Shown: positions 25,716 to 34,150 of the stretch, one piece after another | How positions within the stretch are numbered: the stretch's first letter is position 1 | Layout of the letters: the number at the start of each line of letters is the position of its first letter | Origin: JABIAL01 sp964645825 | Lineage (GTDB): Bacteria; Patescibacteriota; Patescibacteriia; UBA1558; GWA2-36-10 | DNA length: 64,000 nt | Direction of reading: 5' to 3' | Assembly: GCA_964645825.1 (NCBI GenBank) | Contig: CAZXZY010000001.1 | Coordinates: 40,765-104,764, forward strand | Notes under the pieces: model-generated | Database searches by the model: none | What the model saw: only the letters and a program-made list of their open reading frames with translations | Told to the model about the DNA's origin: nothing | Program-made: the position numbers and the translations under genes

Positions 25716-26190
25716 TTCGTTTTAACCACAAATTAAAATATAGAAGATAAAGAAAAATAATAATAATTGCATTAATGACCGAAAAAAAGATCATCGATAA
25801 TAGCATGCTCCAAGTAAAATTCAAATAACTAAAAGGTAGTATAAAATATAATAAGTTTAAAATTACCCAAAAGCTAAAGCAATTAATAAAAGATAGAGCG
25901 ATGATGGTACCTGTATTTTTGGAAGTAAAAATAGTTGACTGTAAAAACTTAAGTAAAAAAACTACACACAACAAACTGATACTATACAAACCAAAATGAG
26001 CACTGAAGGAATCCATCAACAGGCCAGCCAAAAAAGCAAAGCTATAATGCAACCAAATATTATCAATGGCTAAATACAAAAAAATTAAACCAATTAAAAA
26101 TGGTTGTAATAAATGCCATTCATGCATGTTGAATAAAGAATACAATGAATGAGCTAGAATAAAAATAAATAAAGCCGCTAAGTATTTCAT
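25696..26190 (-). CDS. mreD: MreD-like rod-shape membrane protein
   Basis: 164 aa with five to six hydrophobic segments, no obvious motif, and typical MreD length. The call rests on these features and on its position between mreC (4-nt overlap) and pbp2 (20-nt overlap). Confidence 0.78.
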   Translation of the reverse strand: MKYLAALFIFILAHSLYSLFNMHEWHLLQPFLIGLIFLYLAIDNIWLHYSFAFLAGLLMDSFSAHFGLYSISLLCVVFLLKFLQSTIFTSKNTGTIIALSFINCFSFWVILNLLYFILPFSYLNFTWSMLLSMIFFSVINAIIIIFLYLLYFNLWLKRNERRSI

Positions 26191-26927
26191 AAGGAAATAA
26201 TTACGCCCACTGTAGATAATGTATTATAATCAACAAAAGGAGAAACTGAAGCTTTCTTAAATAATTCTTCTTCCGAAAATTCCACCTCTTCTATTTTTCC
26301 TATCACTAAACCACCAGGTATGTGTTCATTGAAATCCGAGGTGACTAACAAATCACCTTTTTTCACCTCAGTCTCTTGAGGAATATATTCCAAAGACATG
26401 CCCAATCCTAAAGAGCCAGATAATAAACCAGATACTAGTTGTCGATCACTCAGACTGACTGCTAATTTACTTTGATTATCTGTTAACAGTCTTACTACGG
26501 CCGCATGATCCATGACGTCAATAATTTTACCAATAATGATACCATTGTTGACTACCACTGCTTGACCACTTTTTATATTCTGAGCGCTACCAGTATCAAT
26601 GATTAATAAATTTTGATTAATAAAGTCTCGACTTATAATATTAGCAACGGACAATTTATGATTCGTGGTTTGTGTAAAGCCTAATAAATCTCTGAGCCTT
26701 TGATTATCTTCTTGTAAAGATTGCAGTTGATTATTTTCTACTAACAAGTTTTTATAAGCCTCCGTTAGATCATCTGGCGGATTTAATAATTGATTAACAA
26801 CCTTCTGCGGCTCCGACAAATTACGCATAATAAAGCCAAAATCAAAAATTTTGCCTTCCTTAAAAAAAATTAGCAACAAAATAGCTGCCAAAAATAATAA
26901 AAAAATTTGCACATTACGTCTTAACAT
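26187..26927 (-). CDS. mreC: Rod-shape protein MreC
   Basis: 246 aa. N-terminal TM segment (VQIFLLFLAAILLLIFF), a coiled coil (NNQLQSLQEDNQRLRDLLGF), then the beta domain with NLLIIDTGSAQNIKSGQAVV, IIGKIIDVMDHAAVVRLLTD and VTSDFNEHIPGGLVIG, all MreC signatures. It bridges MreB filaments and the PBP2 machinery in the periplasm-like space. It starts 4 nt after mreB1 stops. Confidence 0.92.
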   Translation of the reverse strand: MLRRNVQIFLLFLAAILLLIFFKEGKIFDFGFIMRNLSEPQKVVNQLLNPPDDLTEAYKNLLVENNQLQSLQEDNQRLRDLLGFTQTTNHKLSVANIISRDFINQNLLIIDTGSAQNIKSGQAVVVNNGIIIGKIIDVMDHAAVVRLLTDNQSKLAVSLSDRQLVSGLLSGSLGLGMSLEYIPQETEVKKGDLLVTSDFNEHIPGGLVIGKIEEVEFSEEELFKKASVSPFVDYNTLSTVGVIISL

Positions 26928-26931
26928 AATT

Positions 26932-27984
26932 TTATGTTAAACCTAAATCTTTAGTTGATGGTAAAAGTATTTCTTTTAAATTGTCTAAATCATCCAAAAC
27001 TTTTCCAGTGCCTCTAACCACGGCTGTTAGTGGATCGTCAGCAATGTGAACTGGCATTTTTGTTTCTTGATGAATCAAAGTATCTATACCTTTTAACAAG
27101 GCTCCGCCACCGGTCAAAACCATTCCCTTTTCATAAAGGTCAGCTACTAATTCTGGCGGTGTGCTTTCAATAGTGGTTTTAATATTTTCGACGATAAGTT
27201 TGATCGGTTTTGCAATAGCTTCTCTAATATTTGCATCAGTAATTGTTATTTCTTTTGGTAAGCCAGTTAATAAATCTCGACCACGCATAGTAGCCTCTTC
27301 TGGTTTTTCTAATGGTAAAACTGAAGCAATTTGAAATTTAATCTTTTCAGCTGTACGTTCACCCAATAAAATATTAAATTTATCACGAGCATATTGAACA
27401 ATAGCTTCGTTTAGTTTATCACCAGCTAGCTTCAAGGACTTCCAAGAAACTACACCACCTAAAGATATGACAGCAATTTCAGTTGTACCGCCGCCAATAT
27501 CTACTACCATGCTAGCCATAGCTTCCTGGATAGGTAATCCAGCTCCAATAGCTGCTGCCACCGGTTCTTCAATCAAATATATTTCAGAAGCGCCAGCGCC
27601 CATCACAGAATCTTCAACCGCTTTTCTTTCTACTTCTGTGACATCTAGTGGAATAGCGACCATCACTCGAGGGCGAGGGACAAAAGTCATCGATTCACGA
27701 TGAACTTTATTGATAAAATGTTTGATCATTTTTTCACTAACTTCAAAGTCAGAAATAACTCCATCAATCAGTGGACGAATAACACTAATATGTTGGGGAG
27801 TTTTTCCTAACATAATTTTAGCATCATCACCAACAGCTACAATTTTATCAGTACGCGTATTAATAGCAACCACACTAGGCTCATTGATCACAATGCCTTG
27901 GTCTTTTACATAAACCAAAGTATTAGCCGTACCTAAGTCGATTCCCATATCTTTAGAAAATTGTCTGAATATGTTTTTAAACAT
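26932..27984 (-). CDS. mreB: Rod-shape determining protein MreB (main copy)
   Basis: 350 aa. N-terminal amphipathic helix MFKNIFRQF for membrane binding, then MGIDLGTANTLVYVKDQGIV, the phosphate-2 loop MVVDIGGGTTEIAVI and GMVLTGGGALLKGID. It heads the mreB-mreC-mreD-pbp2 order seen in many rods. Its ATG adjoins the proS stop (1-base overlap). Confidence 0.95.
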   Translation of the reverse strand: MFKNIFRQFSKDMGIDLGTANTLVYVKDQGIVINEPSVVAINTRTDKIVAVGDDAKIMLGKTPQHISVIRPLIDGVISDFEVSEKMIKHFINKVHRESMTFVPRPRVMVAIPLDVTEVERKAVEDSVMGAGASEIYLIEEPVAAAIGAGLPIQEAMASMVVDIGGGTTEIAVISLGGVVSWKSLKLAGDKLNEAIVQYARDKFNILLGERTAEKIKFQIASVLPLEKPEEATMRGRDLLTGLPKEITITDANIREAIAKPIKLIVENIKTTIESTPPELVADLYEKGMVLTGGGALLKGIDTLIHQETKMPVHIADDPLTAVVRGTGKVLDDLDNLKEILLPSTKDLGLT

Positions 27985-29228
27985 TAGTTGTAGTATTTTT
28001 TAATTTCACTAATTACTGCTTTTTTAGATAATAGTTTATTTTCTTTTTCTGCGCGAATCTTAAACTCTATCTTTTTTTGTTTATCACTAACGATAACCTG
28101 CAAACAAATGCCCATTAAATCTGAGTCTTTTAGTTTTTTGCCAAAAGAAATGTCTCGGTCATCATATAAAACATCAAAACCAGCTTGTTTTAAATCTGCG
28201 TAAAGTGCCTCTGTCTCTGCCTTTCTTTTATCATCTTTTGCTAAATTTAACAAATGAAGATGATAAGGTGTGCTAGCCTTAGTCCAAATAATGCCATCTT
28301 GATCGTGACTAGCCTCGACAATGGTGCCCATCACCCTACCTAGACCAATGCCATATGAACCCATCAAAACTTCTTGCTGTTTACCGTTCTGATCGGTAAA
28401 TTTTAGGCCCATGTCTTTGGAATATTTATTGCCTAAACGGAAAATATTTCCAGCCTCGACAGTTTTTGCTTCTTCTAATTTTTTGCCGCACTTTGGACAT
28501 TTGTCACCGGCTTTTTCTTTGGCAATTTCTTTATTTTGTGCCCAGCCGCATGCACTACATAAAATAGTTGTATCCTCACCGGCTGTTGTTTTGACCATGA
28601 ATTCATGAGAATTGTGTTTGCTCATTGCACCGCCAGAAGCTTCAACAGAAAATGCTTTTAAACCTAAACGCTTGAATATTTTTAAATAAGCTTCGTGTGC
28701 TTTCATATAGTAATCATCTAGATCTGCCTCGTTTGTATGAAAACTATATAAATCTTTCATAGAAAATTCACGACCACGTAATAAACCAGACTTGGCTCTT
28801 TTTTCATTTCTGAATTTGTCTTGAATTTGATAAATATAAATTGGCAAATCTTTGTAAGATTTGATTTGCTGTTTAGCTAAAGTAGTAACCACCTCTTCAT
28901 GGGTAGTGGCTAATCCAACTTCACTGCCGTGTCCATCTTCAAATTGATACATGATATCAGCTAATTCTGACCAACGACCAGTTTTTTCCCACAGGTCTTT
29001 TGGCTGCAAGGCAGTCATTAACATTTCCTGACCATCTATAGCATCCATTTCTTCGCGAATGATATTTTCAATTTTACGGAAAACTCGCAGACCCAAAGGT
29101 AAATAATTATAAACACCAGCGATATGCTTTTCGATAAATCCACCACGAGTAAGCAACTCTGCGTTGATAGACTTCTCGTCTTTGCTGATATCTCGTCTAG
29201 TCTTTCCAAATAATTTTGATTGTCGCAT
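27984..29228 (-). CDS. proS: Prolyl-tRNA synthetase, short form without editing domain
   Basis: 414 aa against about 570 for the E. coli type. Class II motifs are present: the N-terminal motif 1 region (HIAGVYNYLPLGLRVFRKIE), motif 2 (FRNEKRAKSGLLRGREFSMKD) and motif 3 (MGSYGIGLGRVMGTIVEA), then the anticodon-binding domain (DVLYDDRDISFGKKL). The INS editing domain between motifs 2 and 3 is missing. In its place is a four-Cys segment (CSAC about 226-229, CPKC about 245-248) likely to bind zinc. Mischarged Ala-tRNA(Pro) would need a free-standing editor. Confidence 0.94.
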   Translation of the reverse strand: MRQSKLFGKTRRDISKDEKSINAELLTRGGFIEKHIAGVYNYLPLGLRVFRKIENIIREEMDAIDGQEMLMTALQPKDLWEKTGRWSELADIMYQFEDGHGSEVGLATTHEEVVTTLAKQQIKSYKDLPIYIYQIQDKFRNEKRAKSGLLRGREFSMKDLYSFHTNEADLDDYYMKAHEAYLKIFKRLGLKAFSVEASGGAMSKHNSHEFMVKTTAGEDTTILCSACGWAQNKEIAKEKAGDKCPKCGKKLEEAKTVEAGNIFRLGNKYSKDMGLKFTDQNGKQQEVLMGSYGIGLGRVMGTIVEASHDQDGIIWTKASTPYHLHLLNLAKDDKRKAETEALYADLKQAGFDVLYDDRDISFGKKLKDSDLMGICLQVIVSDKQKKIEFKIRAEKENKLLSKKAVISEIKKYYN

Positions 29229-29233
29229 ATATC

Positions 29234-29515
29234 TTATCTTAACAAATTTGTAATACGCTCTTTTTCTATCTGCAAAACATCTCCGTCATAGTCGCCGCTA
29301 TGTGCAGTATGATTAGTATAACAAGCTCCTTTTTGATCTAAGTGTATTTTGCATTGCCACTTATCTCCATGATCATCAATATAGATATGAAATCGCGGAA
29401 ACTCACCGCTGCCTGCTCGACGAATAAAACTATCTCCTTTGCGACTTGGGCTATATCCCAAACGACGCATAGCTGTAAGTAAATTTAAATTTTTTTGGGC
29501 TATATCAAATCTCAT
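29234..29515 (-). CDS. Unknown 93-aa protein
   Basis: The pattern MRRLGYSPSRKGDSFIRRAG, then FPRFHIYIDDHGDKWQCKIH suggests a small alpha/beta fold with a basic face. The RLGY...GDSF...FH arrangement loosely recalls HicA-like dsRNA-binding folds, but no HicB partner is adjacent, so I do not call it a toxin. It sits between rseP (2-nt gap) and proS (5-nt gap), so it is co-translated with housekeeping genes. Confidence 0.65.
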   Translation of the reverse strand: MRFDIAQKNLNLLTAMRRLGYSPSRKGDSFIRRAGSGEFPRFHIYIDDHGDKWQCKIHLDQKGACYTNHTAHSGDYDGDVLQIEKERITNLLR

Positions 29516-29517
29516 GC

Positions 29518-30621
29518 TTAAAAAATATTTTTAATGCCTTCCCAAATCTGGCTACTATGTTTAGCAAAATCTCTCCAAGTAATAAATAAAATTAGCACCA
29601 TCAAAAATACAAAACCACTATTATGAATCATTGCTTCTGCTTTTTGACTAATTTTTTTACCACGTAATTTTTCTATCCAAACAAATAATAGTCGTCCTCC
29701 GTCTAAGGCTGGAAATGGTAAAATATTTAGAACCGCTAAATTCAAAGATAATATAGCAGCAAAATTCAAAATATAAACAAAACCTAATTGAACCACTTGG
29801 CCAGTAATAATAGCCACCCCAACTGGTCCAGCTAAACCTGGAGATAATTTACCAGTAGTAAATAAATCAACAAACAGGTTATAGAAAGCTGAAAAAATAC
29901 GTCCTGTCATTAACCAAGTGCCTTTAGCTCCTTGCCAGATGCTCTCAAAAAAACCATAAGAAACTATGCCGGTATCCAACATACCGACTCCCAGGACTGG
30001 CCCTCCACCTTCTTCTATGGGTCTAGCTTGAGTTGTGAATTCTAAAATTTCCTTATTTCTTTCAATAACCAAGGATAATTCCCCGTCATTATTTTCTTGT
30101 AATAATTCATAAACAATTTCTGAATCTACAATTTCATTATTATTTATGGAAACTAGATTATCACCTATTTGCAAACCTATGTCTTCAGCAGCTGAATTTG
30201 GTGCTACTTCCATAATCATTACATGACGATCATGAACGTTATCCAAGGGCATGTCTGTATCCAGAGCTTGCGGTAAACCAATAAAAAATCCAACTGACAA
30301 AAAAATAAATGCCACTAATAAATTCATTAAAACGCCAGCTGATAGGATAATTGATTTTTTCCAGGTCTTTTGATTAGCAAAACTTTTTGGATCATCAGCT
30401 TCCTCGCCACTTTCACCTTTAATTTTCACAAAACCACCAATAGGAATCCAATTAATAGAATAAATAATACCTTTTCTTCTAAAGGCAATGATGCGTGGCG
30501 GAAAACCAATGCCAAATTCCTCTACTTCAACGCCCAGTTTTATTGCTGTGATAAAATGGCCTAGCTCATGAGCTAGTACCAAAATACCTAAAATTAATAT
30601 AAATGATATAAGAGTTAACAT
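29518..30621 (-). CDS. rseP: Site-2 zinc metalloprotease RseP
   Basis: 367 aa. The N-terminal TM segment carries HEXXH (AHELGHFITAIKLGV), followed by GIGFPPRIIAF and IPIGGFVKIKGE. One PDZ domain (IGLQIGDNLVSINNNEI) follows, and the third metal-ligand motif is LPFPALDGGRLLFV in a later TM segment. It cleaves membrane-embedded signal or anchor peptides. Bacteria often encode it near frr, as here (11 nt). Confidence 0.94.
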   Translation of the reverse strand: MLTLISFILILGILVLAHELGHFITAIKLGVEVEEFGIGFPPRIIAFRRKGIIYSINWIPIGGFVKIKGESGEEADDPKSFANQKTWKKSIILSAGVLMNLLVAFIFLSVGFFIGLPQALDTDMPLDNVHDRHVMIMEVAPNSAAEDIGLQIGDNLVSINNNEIVDSEIVYELLQENNDGELSLVIERNKEILEFTTQARPIEEGGGPVLGVGMLDTGIVSYGFFESIWQGAKGTWLMTGRIFSAFYNLFVDLFTTGKLSPGLAGPVGVAIITGQVVQLGFVYILNFAAILSLNLAVLNILPFPALDGGRLLFVWIEKLRGKKISQKAEAMIHNSGFVFLMVLILFITWRDFAKHSSQIWEGIKNIF

Positions 30622-30632
30622 TTTTTATTTTT

Positions 30633-31187
30633 TTATACTTTCATTATCTCTGCCTCTTTTTCTTTGCCGACAGCTTTTATTTGTTCGTTGTAATTTTTAG
30701 TCATTTCATCTAATTCTTTCAAAGCTTGAAATTTTTCATCTTCAGAAATTTCTTTATCTCTTTCGGCTGCCACTATACTTTCTTTTATTTTTTCTCTTTG
30801 TGATTTTAAAACAACATGAGCTTCTTCTAATTTTTTATTCAAAATCTTAACTAAATCTTTGCGAGTTTCCTCTGTCAAAGAAGGAAAATTAAGACGAATT
30901 AATTCAGAATCGACAACCGGACTGACATTTAAATCTGAAGCCATTAACGCACGCTCAATATCCTTTAAAATGCCCTTGTCCCATGGCTTAATAGCAATGG
31001 TTTGTGGCTCTGGTGCAGAGATAGAAGCTAATTGCACTAAATCTGACATAGTGCCGTAAGATTCCACTTTAATAGTTTCAACTACACTAGGAGATATTCG
31101 ACCAGTACGTAGTGACCCAATGTCGGTTTTTAAAAACTCTATAGTCTTGTCATAATGAGCACGATTGCTCTCTACAATACTATTCAT
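30633..31187 (-). CDS. frr: Ribosome recycling factor
   Basis: 184 aa, normal length. GSLRTGRISPSVVETIKVESYG, IKPWDKGILKDIERAL and LNFPSLTEETRKDLVKILNK are diagnostic. With EF-G it splits post-termination ribosomes. It is in operon with rseP downstream and the lipoprotein gene upstream. Confidence 0.97.
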   Translation of the reverse strand: MNSIVESNRAHYDKTIEFLKTDIGSLRTGRISPSVVETIKVESYGTMSDLVQLASISAPEPQTIAIKPWDKGILKDIERALMASDLNVSPVVDSELIRLNFPSLTEETRKDLVKILNKKLEEAHVVLKSQREKIKESIVAAERDKEISEDEKFQALKELDEMTKNYNEQIKAVGKEKEAEIMKV

Positions 31188-31201
31188 AAAATCGTTGTTA
31201 A

Positions 31202-32341
31202 TTATTTACTTATTTTATAAGCTCCTAGATATAAAAATTCATTGTTAGGAGAAAAGGCGATCTTACCGGCCACTCTGTTAGTTGGTAGCTCTTTGATGAC
31301 CCAATTTGCCCCACCATCGATCGTGTGATACAGCGCTTTGGAAGTGCCATAATAGAAATCATTACCATCCAAGGGGTTTACCGCTGTTGAATAAATAGTC
31401 TCCTTTTTATCGGGTGTTAATAAACTATATTGCTCCCAATGATCTCCTAGAAATCTAAACATACCAATTCTATTGCCATAAATCAAGCTGTCTGGCAGAC
31501 TACGATCTGAGTCTGCAGCCACTGATATTTTTACTCCGCTGATCTTAAAAAATGGCTTATCTTCGTCATCTTGTTTGATGGCAGTAAAGGTGCGATCCCC
31601 TTCTTTGATAACCTCCAATTTATAAACTGGTAGTGCCATTAAGTTTTCCCAAGAAACACCGCCATCACCACTACGAAAAACTCCTGTACTTTTGGTGATA
31701 GCATAGATAATGTTACTATCACTATGATTTTGAACAACAATTTGTTTAACACTATTGTCAAAACGCCTCAAGACATCCCAAGATTTTCCTCTATCTAAAC
31801 TGCGTAAAAATGAACCGCCAGAAGTGCCAGCATAAATAATATCTGGATTAGCGTAATTTATATTTAAAGATGTTACATATTGCTCATTTCTAGACTCAAA
31901 ATAAATATCTGTCCAAGTACGTGAACAATCTTCTGTTTTCCAAATTTTATTGTGAGCAGCCGCATAAACGGTACACTTATCTTGTGGATGAACTACAATA
32001 TCGTTGACCGTGCCCTTGTAAGCCAAGGTACTGTGCCAACCCTTGCCGTAATTATAGCTATAAAAAATACCATTATTCTGCGTACCTAAATAAATAGCTT
32101 CTTCATCTTGAGGATCAAAGGCTATTTTTGTAATGTTTGTACCAGAAAAAGTTTTTGGTTCACCATCAGAAACATACATACTAGTACGATGCCCCCAATT
32201 TTCACCTTGATCATTGGTCAAGAAAAAACCACCTAAACTACTTGTATTTTTACTACTAACAGAAATACAACCTGATAAAAATATTGGCAAGATCAAAACC
32301 AAAGTTGTTATTTTTACAAATCTATTTTTTATGACTACCAT
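31202..32341 (-). CDS. Lipoprotein with BNR/Asp-box (YCF48-like) propeller repeats
   Basis: 379 aa. The signal peptide ends in the lipobox LSGC (about residues 23-26). Six Asp-box type motifs follow: TNDQGENW, SYNYGKGW, TEDCSRTW, SLDRGKSW, SGDGGVSW and TIDGGANW, spaced about 45-60 aa, which suggests a beta-propeller on the outer face. This fold occurs in sialidases and in assembly factors such as YCF48, but catalytic residues of a glycosidase are not evident. It lies between holB and frr. Confidence 0.82.
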   Translation of the reverse strand: MVVIKNRFVKITTLVLILPIFLSGCISVSSKNTSSLGGFFLTNDQGENWGHRTSMYVSDGEPKTFSGTNITKIAFDPQDEEAIYLGTQNNGIFYSYNYGKGWHSTLAYKGTVNDIVVHPQDKCTVYAAAHNKIWKTEDCSRTWTDIYFESRNEQYVTSLNINYANPDIIYAGTSGGSFLRSLDRGKSWDVLRRFDNSVKQIVVQNHSDSNIIYAITKSTGVFRSGDGGVSWENLMALPVYKLEVIKEGDRTFTAIKQDDEDKPFFKISGVKISVAADSDRSLPDSLIYGNRIGMFRFLGDHWEQYSLLTPDKKETIYSTAVNPLDGNDFYYGTSKALYHTIDGGANWVIKELPTNRVAGKIAFSPNNEFLYLGAYKISK

Positions 32342-32344
32342 AAT

Positions 32345-33352
32345 TTATGACTTAAAATTTAAAACTAAATTTTCCCATGAAAGCAATGGTGAAACATTAT
32401 TTTTTAATTGTTTTTTTATGTTATTTAATTTTAATAAATTTTTTAATAAAATACCAGGTTGATATTGCTTGGCTAAATCTTGCAATTGTTCTTGATAAAT
32501 GGTGTTAATAGGCTGACGACCTAATTTAATCCATAAAATATCTCGTAAAACCAATTCTAATAAATTTAACTGCAAAGTTGTGTGTTCGCCTAATTCATAA
32601 ATCTTATAATTTGGATGCGCTTTTTTTAAGGCTGTAAACCAATGGTCTAATGTTTGTAAAGCAGCTAAAGTATCATTGCTTAATAACTTGATCAAAAAAT
32701 CACAATTTTCTTTGAAGCTTACTAATTTATCATCCATGTATTCTAGGGCCAAACCTGGTTTACCAAAAGATAAATTAAGCACAGTATTTTTCTCTTCTGC
32801 TAAAAAATCAAAAGAACCAAGCCACTCTTGCATAGCAACTTTATCCAAAGAACAAAATTTTAATAACTGACAACGAGAAATAACTGTTGCTGGTAAATTA
32901 TTTATCTGATCAGCAACCAAAATAATAGTGGTATTTTTTGGTGGTTCTTCTAAGGTTTTTAATAATGCATTAGCAGAAAACAAATTTATCTTATCTACTT
33001 TTTGAATAATTGCCAGTTTGTGCCCACCAGAAGAAGATGTTAAAGAAAGTCTGGCTAAAAATTCTTTGATATGATCGGCCGACAATTCATCTTGATCTTT
33101 TCCTAAAATATGCAAATCAGCAAAAACACCTTTATTAATTTGCTGGCAAGCATCACATTTTTGACAAGGCTTATTGTCTTCAGCTTGACAAAATAAACTC
33201 TTAGCAAAATTATAAGCTACCAATTTTTTTCCTAAACCACGTGGACCATAAAACAAATAAGTATTAGCCAATTTGTGTTGACGGATACTTTCTTGTAAGA
33301 AGCTTATCTGTTGTTGGTGACCATAAATTGGCCAGGAAAAATTGACTGACAT
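32345..33352 (-). CDS. holB: DNA polymerase III subunit delta-prime
   Basis: 335 aa from the ATG at 33352; an upstream ATG at 33394 adds 14 residues but overlaps the promoter. AAA+ fold with the P-loop variant YGPRGLGKKL, a Cys cluster (CQ..CQKCDACQQ), HKLAIIQKVDKINLFSANAL and TVISRCQLLKFCSL. With DnaX and delta it opens the clamp. The -10 box at 33360-33365 leaves almost no leader before this ATG. Confidence 0.88.
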   Translation of the reverse strand: MSVNFSWPIYGHQQQISFLQESIRQHKLANTYLFYGPRGLGKKLVAYNFAKSLFCQAEDNKPCQKCDACQQINKGVFADLHILGKDQDELSADHIKEFLARLSLTSSSGGHKLAIIQKVDKINLFSANALLKTLEEPPKNTTIILVADQINNLPATVISRCQLLKFCSLDKVAMQEWLGSFDFLAEEKNTVLNLSFGKPGLALEYMDDKLVSFKENCDFLIKLLSNDTLAALQTLDHWFTALKKAHPNYKIYELGEHTTLQLNLLELVLRDILWIKLGRQPINTIYQEQLQDLAKQYQPGILLKNLLKLNNIKKQLKNNVSPLLSWENLVLNFKS

Positions 33353-33359
33353 TGAGTAA

Positions 33360-33388
33360 AATATAACATTTTTGCCATCAAAAATCAA
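33360..33388 (-). promoter_or_regulatory. holB promoter, leaderless or nearly so
   Basis: -35 TTGATT (33383-33388), 17-bp spacer, -10 TATATT (33360-33365). Transcription would start within a base or two of the ATG at 33352. Confidence 0.5.
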
Positions 33389-33403
33389 TGGCATTTTTTA
33401 ATT

Positions 33404-33433
33404 AAAAAAACGGCACCACATAGATGATGCCGC
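33404..33433 (-). terminator. Terminator of the zinc-ribbon gene
   Basis: Stem CGGCA (33411-33415) / TGCCG (33428-33432) with partial extension in the loop, followed on the minus strand by T7. Confidence 0.75.
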
Positions 33434-33459
33434 ATTAAAATCGCTATTTCTGACAATCC

Positions 33460-33648
33460 TTAGCCGGCCTCTTTCCTAGCTAGCTTTCTCGCCTTACAAG
33501 CTGGAATCTTCTTGAAGTGCCAATTGGGGTGTTGAGAGCATTCATAAACACCACGATCTACGTTAATGCGAATAACTCCACTACAACCTTGATTGGGACA
33601 AATTTGTTTCGCTTTTTTAATTCTGGCATTACTGTTCGAGTCGACCAT
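33460..33648 (-). CDS. Small zinc-ribbon-like protein
   Basis: 62 aa. A basic N-terminus is followed by CPNQGC (residues 17-22) and a second Cys/His group (CSQHPNWHF, from residue 36), spaced like a zinc ribbon, then a basic tail (ACKARKLARKEAG). It has a strong SD (GGAGG, 33656-33660) 7 nt before the ATG and higher GC than its neighbours. It probably binds nucleic acid or ribosomes, but the family is not recognised. It has its own terminator. Confidence 0.7.
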   Translation of the reverse strand: MVDSNSNARIKKAKQICPNQGCSGVIRINVDRGVYECSQHPNWHFKKIPACKARKLARKEAG

Positions 33649-33748
33649 GAGTAAACCTCCATTGCTATTGAATTGTCTTCTGCTGAATGAACTGATTTGG
33701 TCATTAAGGCTACTAAAATATTCAAATTATGTCAAAAAATAAAAAACT

Positions 33749-34150
33749 TTATAATTCAGCGTCTAAAGCCTTGTTTACTTGCGCATCAGCTTCTTTATTT
33801 AATTCTCTACGTACATGAGAATAAGTAATTTTCTTGAAAGTCTGGCTCAAATTCCATATTTTGACAAATATTTTGGCAAGTTCCGCATCTTTGACTTTAT
33901 ATTCTTTATTTAATTGCTTCACTACCAGCTCACTATCCAAAAAACAATCTATTTCTTCTATCTTATGCACTTGGGCTAACTCTAGCCCAGCTAATAAAGC
34001 CTTATATTCAGCTTGATTGTTTGTGCCTTCACCGATATATTCAGAAAAAAAATCTAATTGCTCATCAGCCATATTATACAAAACTCCGCCGATACCAGCT
34101 GGACCAGGATTACCACGCGCTCCTCCATCAGTAAATAATTTAGCTTTCAT
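33749..34150 (-). CDS. rnhA: Ribonuclease HI-like protein
   Basis: 133 aa. The RNase H core carries the catalytic acidic residues in FTDGGARGNPGPAG (Asp8), GTNNQAEYKALLAGLELA (Glu), CFLDSELVVKQL (Asp) and NKEADAQVN (Asp). It lacks the basic handle region of E. coli RNase HI, as in the short archaeal/plant-like type. It removes RNA from RNA-DNA hybrids. The start overlaps the recJ stop by 11 nt, so the two nucleases are coupled. Confidence 0.9.
   Translation of the reverse strand: MKAKLFTDGGARGNPGPAGIGGVLYNMADEQLDFFSEYIGEGTNNQAEYKALLAGLELAQVHKIEEIDCFLDSELVVKQLNKEYKVKDAELAKIFVKIWNLSQTFKKITYSHVRRELNKEADAQVNKALDAEL

Noticed and set aside
29234..29515. HicA-like toxin
   Set aside because: Only a loose pattern; no antitoxin next to it, and it lies inside a housekeeping operon.
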